A stretch of 44,340 nt of DNA, from contig JAIOXK010000009.1 in NCBI GenBank assembly GCA_021741645.1, positions 1-44,340 of the forward strand. Reading direction: 5' to 3'. Within the stretch, counting starts at the first letter, position 1. Every line of letters begins with the position of its first letter. The DNA is from Candidatus Nanopelagicales bacterium (GTDB lineage Bacteria > Actinomycetota > Actinomycetes > S36-B12). Below the pieces are notes generated by a model. That model was not told where the DNA came from. It worked only from the letters and a program-made list of their open reading frames with translations, and searched no databases. Positions 8,178 through 16,864 of the stretch are shown piece after piece. A program made the position numbers and the translations under genes.

Positions 8178-8948
8178 GTGAAGTCCTACGAAAAGGTTAT
8201 CGACTCCGTCGCTCGACGCATGGGTCTTCAGATCTCGCGTGTGAGCAGCGCCGGAACCCGACTCCCCTCGGAGGCCACACCCTCCGATGCCGATCTGATC
8301 GCCTCCCTGCGCCCGTTCACGATGACGAGTGCCGAGCGCCTATGGTCTCTTCTGAACGCCGTCCGCTACGTGACAGAGGAGGGCCTTCCGGGTGACTTCG
8401 CCGAGTGCGGCGTCTGGCGTGGGGGAAGCGTCATGGCTATGGCCCTCGAACTCAAGCGGCTGGGAGTGGCGGACCGACGGATCTGGCTGTACGACACCTT
8501 TGCCGGGATGACCCCGCCCACGAGCGCCGATGTCGAAGCCGGCTCAGGTATCACCGCCGAGGACATGCTGGCCACGACGTCCGTGGGCGACGGGAACAAC
8601 GTGTGGTGCGTCGCCGGTCGACCCGATGTGGAGGCCAACGTCCGCTCGACGGGTTACCCGTTCGATCAGTTCACCTTTGTCGAGGGCGACGTTGCCGTGA
8701 CACTTCCGCAGCAGGCTCCCGATCAGATAACCCTGCTCAGGCTCGATACTGACTGGTACGAATCGACTCGGCTCGGTCTGGAGATTCTCTACCCGCGCCT
8801 TGTGCCCGGTGGGGTGTGCATACTCGACGACTACGGACACTGGCAAGGCGCGCGTCGCGCCGTTGACGAGTACTTCGCCGCGCGAGGAACTCGCCCGTAC
8901 ATGCACCCGATCGACTACTCCGGCCGCGTCTTCATCAAGACCAGGTAG
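8178..8948 (+). CDS. TylF/MycF-family SAM-dependent sugar O-methyltransferase
   Basis: With GTG 8178 the protein has 256 residues. It shows the TylF hallmarks in order: GDFAECGVWRGGS (SAM site), LYDTFAGMT, LLRLDTDWYEST (metal-binding Asp pair) and DDYGHWQGARRAVDEYF. The family methylates sugar hydroxyls (macrocin, mycinamicin) and is common in surface polysaccharide loci. A GTG at 8109 is in frame but would place 23 poorly conserved residues inside the preceding gene; the 8178 start follows a good -10. It is co-directional with the flanking glycosyltransferases and likely caps or decorates the glycan. Confidence 0.85.
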   Translation: MKSYEKVIDSVARRMGLQISRVSSAGTRLPSEATPSDADLIASLRPFTMTSAERLWSLLNAVRYVTEEGLPGDFAECGVWRGGSVMAMALELKRLGVADRRIWLYDTFAGMTPPTSADVEAGSGITAEDMLATTSVGDGNNVWCVAGRPDVEANVRSTGYPFDQFTFVEGDVAVTLPQQAPDQITLLRLDTDWYESTRLGLEILYPRLVPGGVCILDDYGHWQGARRAVDEYFAARGTRPYMHPIDYSGRVFIKTR

Positions 8949-8953
8949 GCGCA

Positions 8954-9760
8954 GTGGACGCGACGACGAACCATCACACCTGGCTCAGCGTCATCACTGT
9001 CCTGAAGGACGATCCCGACGGTTTTGCCCGCACGCTTGAGTCGGTCGCCTCCCAGGACCTCCTTGGTGTGGAGTACGTCGTCATCGACAGTTCGCTGGAC
9101 CGAAACGCCATCGAGGGAGCACTCGCAGCCCTCCACGCGAAGCAGCCTGACCTGACGATCCGGTACAAATGGATGGAACCGCGCGGCATCTACGCCGCGA
9201 TGAACCTGGCACTCGACACTTCCCTCGGGACGTATGCTTACTTCGCAAACGCAGGAGACCACCTGCACGGACCCTCCGTGCTGCGCGACGTCCGACGGGC
9301 GCTCGCCGATGAGCCCATCTGGGCATTCGGAGGGATCGAGATCGTTCAGGCGGACGGTATGCGGGTCGTGACGCCGAGGTGGGAATACAGGAAGGAGAAG
9401 TCTGCTCTCTTTAGCCGAGGCCATTTCCCGCCACACCAGGGGACGTTCGTCCGCCGGGACGTTCTTCAGCGGCTGGGTGGCTTCGACACCTCCTACCTGA
9501 TCGTCGCGGACTACCACGCCTTCCTTCGGCTCGCAGCAGTTGCGGACCCCCTGCACCTCGACATGGTGGTGGCGACCTTCTTCGAAGGCGGCGTCTCGAC
9601 GGATCGCTGGCGCGAATCCCTGCGAGAGTTTCACCGCGCGCGTAGGGAAGTCCTGGCTCCCAAGGGGTTCGACGCGGTCCGGGAGCTGGTCGCAACGGCG
9701 CGCCAGGCCGCGGTCATGTCTGTACACCGCGGCCTGCGATCACGTGGTGATCGGCCGTGA
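8954..9760 (+). CDS. Glycosyltransferase family 2 (WcaA-like)
   Basis: This is a 268-residue GT-A enzyme with GTG start. LSVITVLKDDPDGFARTLES is the family 2 opening, YVVIDSS the first acidic region, GIYAAMNLAL the donor-binding GIYDAMN-type motif, YFANAGD the DxD-like position and GTFVRRDVLQRLGGFD the acceptor-side motif. It transfers a sugar from a nucleotide donor at the cytoplasmic face. Its last four bases overlap the next gene's GTG (GTGA), indicating translational coupling. Confidence 0.88.
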   Translation: MDATTNHHTWLSVITVLKDDPDGFARTLESVASQDLLGVEYVVIDSSLDRNAIEGALAALHAKQPDLTIRYKWMEPRGIYAAMNLALDTSLGTYAYFANAGDHLHGPSVLRDVRRALADEPIWAFGGIEIVQADGMRVVTPRWEYRKEKSALFSRGHFPPHQGTFVRRDVLQRLGGFDTSYLIVADYHAFLRLAAVADPLHLDMVVATFFEGGVSTDRWRESLREFHRARREVLAPKGFDAVRELVATARQAAVMSVHRGLRSRGDRP

Positions 9761-11868
9761 CAGCCATGCTGCTCGTCATCCTCTTCATCGCCATCCAGAC
9801 CGCCGCCGGTGCCCTGTGGTGGCGCTGGGCAAGGGGCACCTCGACCACGCTACTCGAGGCCCTCGGCATGGGCCTGGCCCTCGGCACCGCCGCGGCGAGT
9901 CTCGGTGGAACCCTCCTGTTCCCGATTCTTCCGTCCACGCTCGCGTGGGCTGCACCCGCGATCCTCACGGTGGTTCTGTGGGCCGCTGTGCCGCGTCTGC
10001 GTCGCACGCGAGGCCTTCGCGCGACCCAATGGGGACCATCTCTGTGGGCGATCGGCGTGGGCGGTCTCGGAGGGCTGATCACGATTGCTGTCAACCTGCG
10101 CAACTACCCCCTGGACAGGGCTGACTCCATCGGGACCTATCACCCAGACATGCTGTTCTTCGAGGCCCTGTCTCGGTCCCTGGCCGTGCTCGGTCCCTCA
10201 GACAGCATCTTCTTGTCGGGTGGCGAAGTCCGCTACCACTGGCTCACCTACGCATGGAGTGGACAGCTGGCAGCCAGTGCCGCCACCGAGCCCTTCGTGA
10301 TGCTCACACGCGTGATGCCACTGGTCTCGTTGGCAGGCACCATCCTGGTGGCGATCACGTGGACCATGCGCGCCACCCGCGCGTTCTGGGCGCCGACCGT
10401 CGCCGCGGTCCTCGTCGTCCTCGGCGGCTACGTCGGCGCCACGTACGGCACCGTCCTCAACTTCGACTCTCCGTCCCAGTCGCTTTCGACGGTCTGGATG
10501 CTGGGACTGTGCGTTGCATTGCTGTCCTGCACCACACGGCGTTGGACGTCGCACGCGGCCCTTCTCGGTCGCCTCGGCGTCGTTGCCATGCTGGGTGCAG
10601 CAACGGCCGGAGGGAAGATCAGCTCAGCCGCGATCGTCGTGGCCGGATGGCTGATCGCCAGTGTCGTAGCGACCGTTCGACGGGAGTTATTCGCGACCCG
10701 CGCCTGGGTCGCGTTCATCACGATGACGCTTGGGGCCGCGTTCTTCTACTTCCTGTTCATTGCCGGATCTGCGGAGCAAGGTGGTCTCGGCCTCGGGCAG
10801 CTGCTCAACAAGGCATCGAGCGTTCAAGGCTTGAACCCGACCGACTACTGGTGGGGGATCATTGCCGGGACTCTGATCCTCGCGGTGGCGGTGATCCCAC
10901 GATGGGCCGGTATGGCGTGGCTGCTCGCCTCGAGTCGCTCGCGTTGGTCCCCCATGAGCATGCTGAGCCTGGGCATGGCGGGCGCCGGGATCGCGACGCT
11001 GCTCCTCTTCAGCGGCGGGCTCAACGACACTTGGTTCGCCTTGGCAGCCTCAGCACCGCTGAGCGTTGCATCGGCGGTGGGAGTCTCACGAGCGCTAAGT
11101 CACACGTACCCGGGACGGACGTTCCGCCCTGCCGTTCAGGTCGTTGCCGTCATGCTGGCCGCCTCCTGCCTCAGCGTGGTCGTCGCCCTCCTGTGGACTG
11201 CCGGCCCTGGAGGGACGTTGACCCTGCGCTGGCTGGCTCCCCTCGTGGGGGTGGCTGGCGCCGTCATCCTCAGTTCCGTGATCGCCCCCACCGGCGGTCG
11301 AGGATCACTGCCTGCTCGGATGCTCGCCCTCACTATAGTCGCGCTCCTGACGTTGGCCGCCCTTGGGCGCATGCTCAGCCTCGGCGCATCCTCGTTCGCC
11401 GTCCAGCCTGAAGCAGGTATGCGCCCCACCGAGTTCCGCCCGGTTCTGCCCTTCACTGACGCGGTGGACAGGACGACCGTCACATCGTGGACCCGCTCGC
11501 AGGTCGATGCAGGGCAGTGGCTGAAGAATCGTGCGACGCCCGGTGAACTGACAGCGACAAACATCACCTTCAGCCCCCTGGTTCCGGCCCTGAGCGGTCA
11601 GCCGACATATGCCACTGCAATCCAATACCAAGCCCCGTACGGACGCCCTGCTCAGCTTGACGAGCTTCTGGCCCGGGAGCGGGCATCGATCTCCTTCATC
11701 GACACCCCTCGGATGACCGTCGCAAAGGAGCTCTGCGCTGACGGTGTCCGCTGGGTGTGGGTCGATCCAGCCCGGACCTCTACCAGCTCGTGGGAGCCAT
11801 TTGCCAAGACGATGGTCACGTCCGCTGACGTGGCAATCCTCCGGATCAACCCGTCAGCGTGCGGCTAG
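9757..11868 (+). CDS. Large polytopic membrane protein, GT-C-like
   Basis: This 703-residue protein has at least ten hydrophobic helices followed by a C-terminal extracytoplasmic part of about 150 residues. The first large loop contains TYHPDMLFFEALSRSL and SGGEVRYHWLTYAWSG, acidic and aromatic loop content like that in GT-C membrane glycosyltransferases that use polyprenyl-phosphate sugars. I do not recognise a named family. It ends the + strand run begun at 7325 and overlaps the convergent GT2 gene by 15 bases. A polymerase-like role is also conceivable but unsupported. Confidence 0.7.
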   Translation: MTAMLLVILFIAIQTAAGALWWRWARGTSTTLLEALGMGLALGTAAASLGGTLLFPILPSTLAWAAPAILTVVLWAAVPRLRRTRGLRATQWGPSLWAIGVGGLGGLITIAVNLRNYPLDRADSIGTYHPDMLFFEALSRSLAVLGPSDSIFLSGGEVRYHWLTYAWSGQLAASAATEPFVMLTRVMPLVSLAGTILVAITWTMRATRAFWAPTVAAVLVVLGGYVGATYGTVLNFDSPSQSLSTVWMLGLCVALLSCTTRRWTSHAALLGRLGVVAMLGAATAGGKISSAAIVVAGWLIASVVATVRRELFATRAWVAFITMTLGAAFFYFLFIAGSAEQGGLGLGQLLNKASSVQGLNPTDYWWGIIAGTLILAVAVIPRWAGMAWLLASSRSRWSPMSMLSLGMAGAGIATLLLFSGGLNDTWFALAASAPLSVASAVGVSRALSHTYPGRTFRPAVQVVAVMLAASCLSVVVALLWTAGPGGTLTLRWLAPLVGVAGAVILSSVIAPTGGRGSLPARMLALTIVALLTLAALGRMLSLGASSFAVQPEAGMRPTEFRPVLPFTDAVDRTTVTSWTRSQVDAGQWLKNRATPGELTATNITFSPLVPALSGQPTYATAIQYQAPYGRPAQLDELLARERASISFIDTPRMTVAKELCADGVRWVWVDPARTSTSSWEPFAKTMVTSADVAILRINPSACG

Positions 11869-12651
11869 CCGCTCAGCTCGCCGCTGCACTTCACCCGCGG
11901 CCAGGCGCGTGGCGACGCGCACCGGACCCTCCCACATCCATGCCAGACGACGCGCGGCAGGACCAAGAGCGGCCCGCTTTGCTCTCTCCGACTCGGCGAT
12001 GTTGGTGCTGCGATCATCAACCGTCAACGACGACGCATGCCACCTGAAGGACGACACGACCTGCCCGACATCCACTAGATCGCCGACGCGCTTCAGCTTC
12101 AACAACAGGTCGAGGTCGAATGCAAGGCGATAGCCCTCGTCCAGTCCGCCCACACGATGCCAGGCATCGGCACGCACAAGCATGCCTGGCTGCGGTATCA
12201 GATCGGGACCCCACGAGAGCACTCGAGGCGCCCACCTACCGGCGCGACTGATCCAGAGCTCCTCTCCCGCCTCATCGATGTAGCGACATGCGCCGAACGC
12301 GACCACCGCGCGTGGATTCGCGTCGAGGGCCGCAGTTGTGGCCGCAAGCGAACCGGGCTCGAGCAGGTCATCGTCGTTCAGCCAGTTGAGATAGCGGTAA
12401 TGGTGGGGGCTCTGCTCGATGCCGAGGTTGATGGCCCCTGTCAGGCTGCCGGGGTCCGGAAGGAATCGTGCGCCGTGGCGGTTCGCGGTGTCGCGTGCGG
12501 ATGCGCTGTTCTCAGGGGCGACGATGACCACATCAGCGGGGACGTCTTGGCTCGCGATCGAGGCCATGGTCTGCTCGAGGTACTGCGGGCGCTGACCGCG
12601 GGTCGCCACCACGAGCAGCACTTCCGCCTGCACCCCAGTCACATCCGCCAT
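11854..12651 (-). CDS. Glycosyltransferase family 2
   Basis: This is a 265-residue GT-A enzyme. From ATG 12651 it reads LLVVATRGQRPQYLEQTMAS, then SLTGAINLGIEQS, LNWLNDDDLLEPGSL (acidic donor/metal motif) and a C-terminal helical segment rich in Arg. Upstream in-frame starts reach 12798 but would run through the divergent DUF4910 gene and are not protein-like. TACGAT (12664-12659) lies 7 bases before the ATG, so the message may be leaderless. It stands alone between two + strand operons. Confidence 0.85.
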   Translation of the reverse strand: MADVTGVQAEVLLVVATRGQRPQYLEQTMASIASQDVPADVVIVAPENSASARDTANRHGARFLPDPGSLTGAINLGIEQSPHHYRYLNWLNDDDLLEPGSLAATTAALDANPRAVVAFGACRYIDEAGEELWISRAGRWAPRVLSWGPDLIPQPGMLVRADAWHRVGGLDEGYRLAFDLDLLLKLKRVGDLVDVGQVVSSFRWHASSLTVDDRSTNIAESERAKRAALGPAARRLAWMWEGPVRVATRLAAGEVQRRAERLAAR

Positions 12652-12657
12652 ATTCGC

Positions 12658-12664
12658 TATCGTA
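12658..12664. promoter_or_regulatory. Overlapping divergent -10 boxes in a 19-base gap
   Basis: In the gap 12652-12670, TATCGT (+, 12658-12663) is 7 bases from ATG 12671 and TACGAT (-, 12664-12659) is 7 bases from ATG 12651. Both start codons sit where transcription would begin, so two leaderless promoters would share five base pairs. Confidence 0.45.
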
Positions 12665-12670
12665 GGGAGC

Positions 12671-13999
12671 ATGGTTCCTGCCCCCGACAGCACCATAGGG
12701 GGCGAAGAGCGTGGCGCCTTCATGCACGAGCTGGCAACCAGGCTCTTCCCGATCTGCCGAAGCCTGACGGGGGAAGGGGTTCGGGAGACGCTGGCCATCC
12801 TGCAGGAGCACCTCCCGGCGCTGTCCCTTCATGAGGTTCCCTCGGGTACCGCCGTGTTCGACTGGACTGTCCCGGACGAGTGGAATATCCGAGCCGCGTA
12901 CGTCGAAGGCCCCACGGGTGACCGAGTCATCGACTTCAGCGACTCCAACCTGCACGTCGTCAGCTACTCGATGCCGATCGACATCGAACTCCCCCTGGAG
13001 GAGCTGCAACGCCACCTTCACTCGATCCCCGAGCTCCCCGACGCCATTCCGTACGTCACGAGCTACTACCACCCCACTTGGGGCTTCTGCTTGTCCAACA
13101 ATGTGCGAAACAGCCTTCCGGCCGGCACGTACCGCGCAGTGATCGACAGCACGCTGGCACCGGGGCACCTCACCTACGGGGAGCTCATCATTCCTGGTGA
13201 GTCAACAGACGAAGTGTTCGTCTCCACATACGTCTGCCACCCGTCGATGGCCAACAACGAACTTTCCGGGCCTGTGGTCGCGGTCGCTCTTGCCCAGTGG
13301 GTGGCTTCCCTGCCGCATCGGCGCTACACCTACCGCTTCGTCTTCGCACCAGAGACCATCGGGGCCTTGACCTATGCCTCGCGTAACCTCTCGACGCTGA
13401 AGCTGAACGTCCGGCATGCCATCAACCTCACCTGCATCGGCGATGATGGCGATTACTCCTACCTGGCTTCTCGGCTGGGCAACACTGAGTCGGACCGAAT
13501 CGCCCGACACGTGCTGTCGAGCCGCTCGCCCGCAGTGGAGTACTCCTTCCTCGAGCGCGGCAGCGACGAACGCCAGTATTGCGCTCCCGGGATCGACCTC
13601 CCCATGATCTCACTGATGCGCACCAAGTACGCGCGCTTCCCCGAGTACCACACATCGCTCGACGACCTGAGCTTCGTGACGCCCACGGGTCTTCAGGGCG
13701 GCTACGACATGGTTCGGGAGTTCGTCCGCATCGTCGAGTCGAACATCCATTTTCGCACCACGGTTCTGGGTGAGCCCCAGCTCGGCAGGCGCGGCCTCTA
13801 CCACACGATCCTGCCGCGGGAGATCGAGGATATCGTGCGACTGCGCACGGATGTGCTGGCCTACAGCGACGGAGACCACTCACTCCTCGATATCTCTGAC
13901 TTGCTCAAGGTTCCCTTGGAGACGGTTGTCGAGTTGGCGAGAGAGCTGGCGGAGCATGGGCTTCTCCAGGAGCAAGATTGCACGGTAAAGGAGTCCTGA
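12671..13999 (+). CDS. DUF4910 aminopeptidase-like protein with C-terminal winged helix
   Basis: This 442-residue protein matches the DUF4910/DUF2172 family found in many polysaccharide loci. Visible motifs are LFPICRSLTGEGVRETL (about 25-41), PTWGFC, YVCHPSMANNELSG (zinc-ligand region of an M28-like peptidase fold), FAPETIGAL, GSDERQYCAPG and EYHTSLDDLSFV. The last 80 or so residues look like a winged-helix module (DISDLLKVPLETVVELARELAEHGLL). The fold suggests a zinc hydrolase or amide-processing enzyme, perhaps acting on N-acyl sugars, but its reaction is not established. GGGAG lies 2 bases before ATG 12671; a second in-frame ATG is at 12722. Its TGA overlaps the next ATG (TGATG). Confidence 0.85.
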   Translation: MVPAPDSTIGGEERGAFMHELATRLFPICRSLTGEGVRETLAILQEHLPALSLHEVPSGTAVFDWTVPDEWNIRAAYVEGPTGDRVIDFSDSNLHVVSYSMPIDIELPLEELQRHLHSIPELPDAIPYVTSYYHPTWGFCLSNNVRNSLPAGTYRAVIDSTLAPGHLTYGELIIPGESTDEVFVSTYVCHPSMANNELSGPVVAVALAQWVASLPHRRYTYRFVFAPETIGALTYASRNLSTLKLNVRHAINLTCIGDDGDYSYLASRLGNTESDRIARHVLSSRSPAVEYSFLERGSDERQYCAPGIDLPMISLMRTKYARFPEYHTSLDDLSFVTPTGLQGGYDMVREFVRIVESNIHFRTTVLGEPQLGRRGLYHTILPREIEDIVRLRTDVLAYSDGDHSLLDISDLLKVPLETVVELARELAEHGLLQEQDCTVKES

Positions 14000-14883
14000 T
14001 GTCGGTTGCCTCCCATTACGACGGCAGCGCTGCGGAATACGGCGAGCAGTACAAGGAGGAGAACCTCCTGTCCCTCGACGACTATCCGGCCAACTACTTC
14101 CGCCTGCAGCTGATGCAGCGCCGACTGGGCGAGGTCGGATCGTTATCCGTCTACGAGATCGGTGCTGGAGACGGGACCCCCCTCGCGACGCTCGCTCGGC
14201 AGGGCCTTCGGGTAGCAGGCTGTGACCTCTCCGCCAACATGGTCAAGCAGGCGCGGAACACCTTCGCGGACGCGGGGCTCGATCCGCTCGCAATCGTCCA
14301 CGCGGACATCCTCGATGCCGATGCCCGCCGGGCTAACCTCGAGGCGGTCGGGCAGTTCGATGCCGTCATGGCGTTGGGGGTGATCCCGCATGTGCCGGAC
14401 GACCAGGCCTTTGTCGCCGCGATGTCGGAGTTTCTGGCCCCCGGTGGCCGACTGTTCATGGAGTTTCGCAATTCGCTGTTCTCGCTGTTCACGTTCAATC
14501 GCTATACGAAGGAGTTCGTCCTCGACGAACTCCTTCGTGACGTGTCGCCCGGCATTCGCGCTGTTGTGGCTGCCGACCTCGATCGGCGCCTCGCTGTCGA
14601 CAAACCGCCGATCCGGAAGGGGACTGAGGAGACGCCGGGATACGACGAGATCCTCGCTCGCTTCCACAACCCCTTCGAGCTCTCCGATGTCATCACGGGT
14701 CTGGGCTTCACCGGGGTCCGTTTCCACTGGTATCACTACCACCCTGCCTACCCGATGCTCGCGTCGGAGATCGGCCGCGAGAACTTCAGGCGAGGTGCCT
14801 TCGCGCTCGAGCATGAGGGGTCGTGGCGGGGGATGTTCCTGTGCTCAGCGGGAGTCATCGAAGCCGTGAAGCACGGGGACTAG
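13999..14883 (+). CDS. Class I SAM-dependent methyltransferase
   Basis: This 294-residue protein has the seven-strand methyltransferase core: VYEIGAGDGTPLATLA (motif I, SAM glycines), GCDLSANMV (post-I), FDAVMALGVIPHV and LAPGGRLFMEFRN. The C-terminal 120 residues are family-specific and may bind substrate. ATG 13999 is preceded by AAAGGAG and overlaps the DUF4910 stop by one base; an earlier ATG at 13978 has no such site. It likely modifies a sugar of the glycan, N- or O-linked unknown. Unusually, the coding sequence contains a perfect 15-bp inverted repeat at 14506-14538. Confidence 0.82.
   Translation: MSVASHYDGSAAEYGEQYKEENLLSLDDYPANYFRLQLMQRRLGEVGSLSVYEIGAGDGTPLATLARQGLRVAGCDLSANMVKQARNTFADAGLDPLAIVHADILDADARRANLEAVGQFDAVMALGVIPHVPDDQAFVAAMSEFLAPGGRLFMEFRNSLFSLFTFNRYTKEFVLDELLRDVSPGIRAVVAADLDRRLAVDKPPIRKGTEETPGYDEILARFHNPFELSDVITGLGFTGVRFHWYHYHPAYPMLASEIGRENFRRGAFALEHEGSWRGMFLCSAGVIEAVKHGD
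14506..14538. repeat. Perfect 15-bp inverted repeat inside methyltransferase gene
   Basis: ACGAAGGAGTTCGTC (14506-14520), spacer CTC, then its exact reverse complement (14524-14538). It encodes part of TKEFVLDELLRD. The hairpin also presents AAGGAG in its stem. Confidence 0.85.
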
Positions 14884-14885
14884 AG

Positions 14886-15815
14886 GTGGAGCCCGTATCG
14901 CTGCTCCTGAAGTCCTTCCGAGGTGACCACGCCTACGCTGTTCGGCTCGTAGAGAGTTTTCATGAGTTCAACGTCGATGGGCTGAGGCTTCATGTAGTGG
15001 TGCCACACGAGGATGTGGAACTGTTCGCGCCACTCGCCGGGGTAACGGTCGACGTCATCGACGAGTCCGAATTCGCGCCGCACCTCGTACAGGAGCCCGT
15101 TGCTGGGCTCCGGGCCGGCTACATCAATCAGGAGATCGTCAAGCTCGCCTTCTGGGAGCTGGAGCTGACCGAGAACTACTTCTGCGTGGACTCGGACGCT
15201 GTTTTCATCCGCCAATTCACGGCCTCCGACTTCATGTTCGACGACAGAACCCCCTTCACGGTTCTGGTCGAGGACAAGGAGTTGGCGGTGGAACCGCGCT
15301 ACTACCGGGAATACTGGACCGTTCGCGAGGCCGCGATTCGTCGGATTCAACAGGAGGTCGACTACGAGGATCCCGTCATTCGCACCTGCCACGGGCACCA
15401 GGTCTTCTCCAGCGCCGTGCTTCGATCTCTCAAGACTGACTTCCTGGATCCGCGGGGCTGGGACTACGCCGACGCGCTAGCCGTGGCGCCGTACGAATTC
15501 AGCTGGTACAACATGTGGCTGCAGAAGACGCACCTCATCGACATCCACGGCCGCGAGCCCTACGCGAAGGTGTTCCACCATGAGGGTCATCACCTGGAGT
15601 ACGTGCTCCGCGGAATCCGGCCCAAGGATATCGCCCGGGGATACCTGCTGCTCGTCATGAACTCGAACTACTCCCGGGACCTGGGCATCATCGACCCTGG
15701 CGCGACCAAACCGGAGACGTTGAGCCATTACCTCTCGTACGGGGAAGTGGCAGCCGTACTGCGCAGCAAGGCGAAGGACACATGGAGGCGTCGTGTCACA
15801 CGCCGTCAGGCCTGA
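14886..15815 (+). CDS. DUF6492-type putative glycosyltransferase
   Basis: This 309-residue soluble protein resembles the DUF6492 family. LLLKSFRGDHAYAVRLVES at the N-terminus, HVVVPHEDVELF, and YFCVDSDAVFIRQF with its DSD metal-type motif suggest a GT-A fold related to GT8. Further conserved-looking parts are RTCHGHQVFSS and YEFSWYNMWL. GTG 14886 follows the preceding stop by two bases and is preceded by CGGGGAC; the 14823 start would overlap the methyltransferase by 61 bases. It closes the DUF4910/methyltransferase operon and ends 3 bases from the convergent pseB stop. Confidence 0.7.
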   Translation: MEPVSLLLKSFRGDHAYAVRLVESFHEFNVDGLRLHVVVPHEDVELFAPLAGVTVDVIDESEFAPHLVQEPVAGLRAGYINQEIVKLAFWELELTENYFCVDSDAVFIRQFTASDFMFDDRTPFTVLVEDKELAVEPRYYREYWTVREAAIRRIQQEVDYEDPVIRTCHGHQVFSSAVLRSLKTDFLDPRGWDYADALAVAPYEFSWYNMWLQKTHLIDIHGREPYAKVFHHEGHHLEYVLRGIRPKDIARGYLLLVMNSNYSRDLGIIDPGATKPETLSHYLSYGEVAAVLRSKAKDTWRRRVTRRQA

Positions 15816-15818
15816 GCC

Positions 15819-16802
15819 TCAGAGCCCGAGTTCATCCAGCATCCGCCGAAGATCCTCCACAGACAGCCACAGATCGTTCGAGTCCGACGTGTACGAGAAG
15901 CCGTCGGGAACCGGCACTCCATCCGGGACCGTGAACCCCCACTCCGCGAGGGTGGGCAGCACGACATACCGGTCTGACTGCAGCAAGGTCCGACGCGAGT
16001 CCTCCGGCGAGATCATCTCCTCGTGGAGCTTCTCGCCCGGACGGATACCCGTCTCGACCATGTCCGTACCCGGTGCGATCGCCTCGGCGAGATCGACGAC
16101 GCGCATGCTCGGGATCCGCGGGACGTACAGCTCCCCACCGTTCATGGACTCGAAGCTTCGCACGACGAAGTCGACCGCCTGCGGCAGCGTGATCCAGAAG
16201 CGCGTCATCCGCTCGTCGGTGATAGGCAGCGGTTCGCCCCTTTCTGCCAACCCGCGGAAGAATGGGATGACCGACCCTCGGCTCCCCATGACGTTGCCGT
16301 AGCGCACGACCGAGAACTTGGTGCCATACGTGCTTGAGTAGTGATTGCCCGAGATGAAGAGTTTGTCCGCCGTGAGCTTCGTGGCCCCGTAGAGATTCAC
16401 CGGGGAGGAGGCCTTGTCCGTCGACAGCGCGATGACGGCCTTCACACCCGCATCGATAGAGGCGAGCATCACGTTCTCTGAACCCAGGATGTTCGTCTTG
16501 ACGTACTCCATGGGGTTGTACTCCGCCGTGTCGACCTGCTTCAAGGCGGCAGCGTGCACCACGTAGTCGACTCCATGCAGCGCCATGCGCAATCGGTCTC
16601 GGTCGCGAATGTCTCCGATGAAATAGCGGACCCGTGGATCATCGCCCAGCGACAGCCTCATCTCGTACTGCTTCAGCTCGTCACGTGAGTAGATGACCAC
16701 TCGGCTTGGCTCATGGTCCTTGAGCACTGCCGCGAGGAAGGCCTTCCCGAACGACCCGGTTCCACCCGTGATGAAGAGAGAGGAACCACTTAGTCGAGAC
16801 AC
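15819..16802 (-). CDS. pseB: PseB UDP-N-acetylglucosamine 4,6-dehydratase (inverting)
   Basis: This 327-residue SDR starts the pseudaminic acid pathway: NADP-dependent dehydration and C5 epimerisation of UDP-GlcNAc. Motifs are FITGGTGSFGK (cofactor), VVIYSRDELKQYEM, HAAALKQVDTAEYNP, STDKASSPVNLYGATK (Asp-Lys and Tyr-xxx-Lys catalytic set), GNVMGSRGSVIPFF and TRFWITLPQAV, all typical of PseB/FlaA1. GTG 16802 is chosen because GGAGGGG lies about 9 bases upstream and the Rossmann motif follows shortly; an in-frame start at 16835 lacks both. It is separated from the other pse genes and is divergent from the aldo/keto reductase. Confidence 0.93.
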   Translation of the reverse strand: MSRLSGSSLFITGGTGSFGKAFLAAVLKDHEPSRVVIYSRDELKQYEMRLSLGDDPRVRYFIGDIRDRDRLRMALHGVDYVVHAAALKQVDTAEYNPMEYVKTNILGSENVMLASIDAGVKAVIALSTDKASSPVNLYGATKLTADKLFISGNHYSSTYGTKFSVVRYGNVMGSRGSVIPFFRGLAERGEPLPITDERMTRFWITLPQAVDFVVRSFESMNGGELYVPRIPSMRVVDLAEAIAPGTDMVETGIRPGEKLHEEMISPEDSRRTLLQSDRYVVLPTLAEWGFTVPDGVPVPDGFSYTSDSNDLWLSVEDLRRMLDELGL

Positions 16803-16864
16803 GAGGATCGCCCCTCCGGTCGGCTGGCTTAACACCCCACTCTATCTCGCGTTTAGGTCGGGGC
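16803..16864. promoter_or_regulatory. Divergent pseB / aldo-keto reductase intergenic region
   Basis: These 62 bases hold the pseB SD (GGAGGGG on -) and, on +, TTAGGT (16853-16858) 6 bases before GTG 16865, a weak leaderless-type arrangement. A possible - strand -10 is TAGAGT at 16844-16839. Evidence is limited to position and similarity. Confidence 0.3.

Noticed and set aside
10254-11411. Long + strand open frame of 385 codons inside the membrane protein gene
   Set aside because: It lies in another frame of the clear polytopic protein at 9757-11868 and has an Arg/His-rich composition typical of GC-rich shadow frames.
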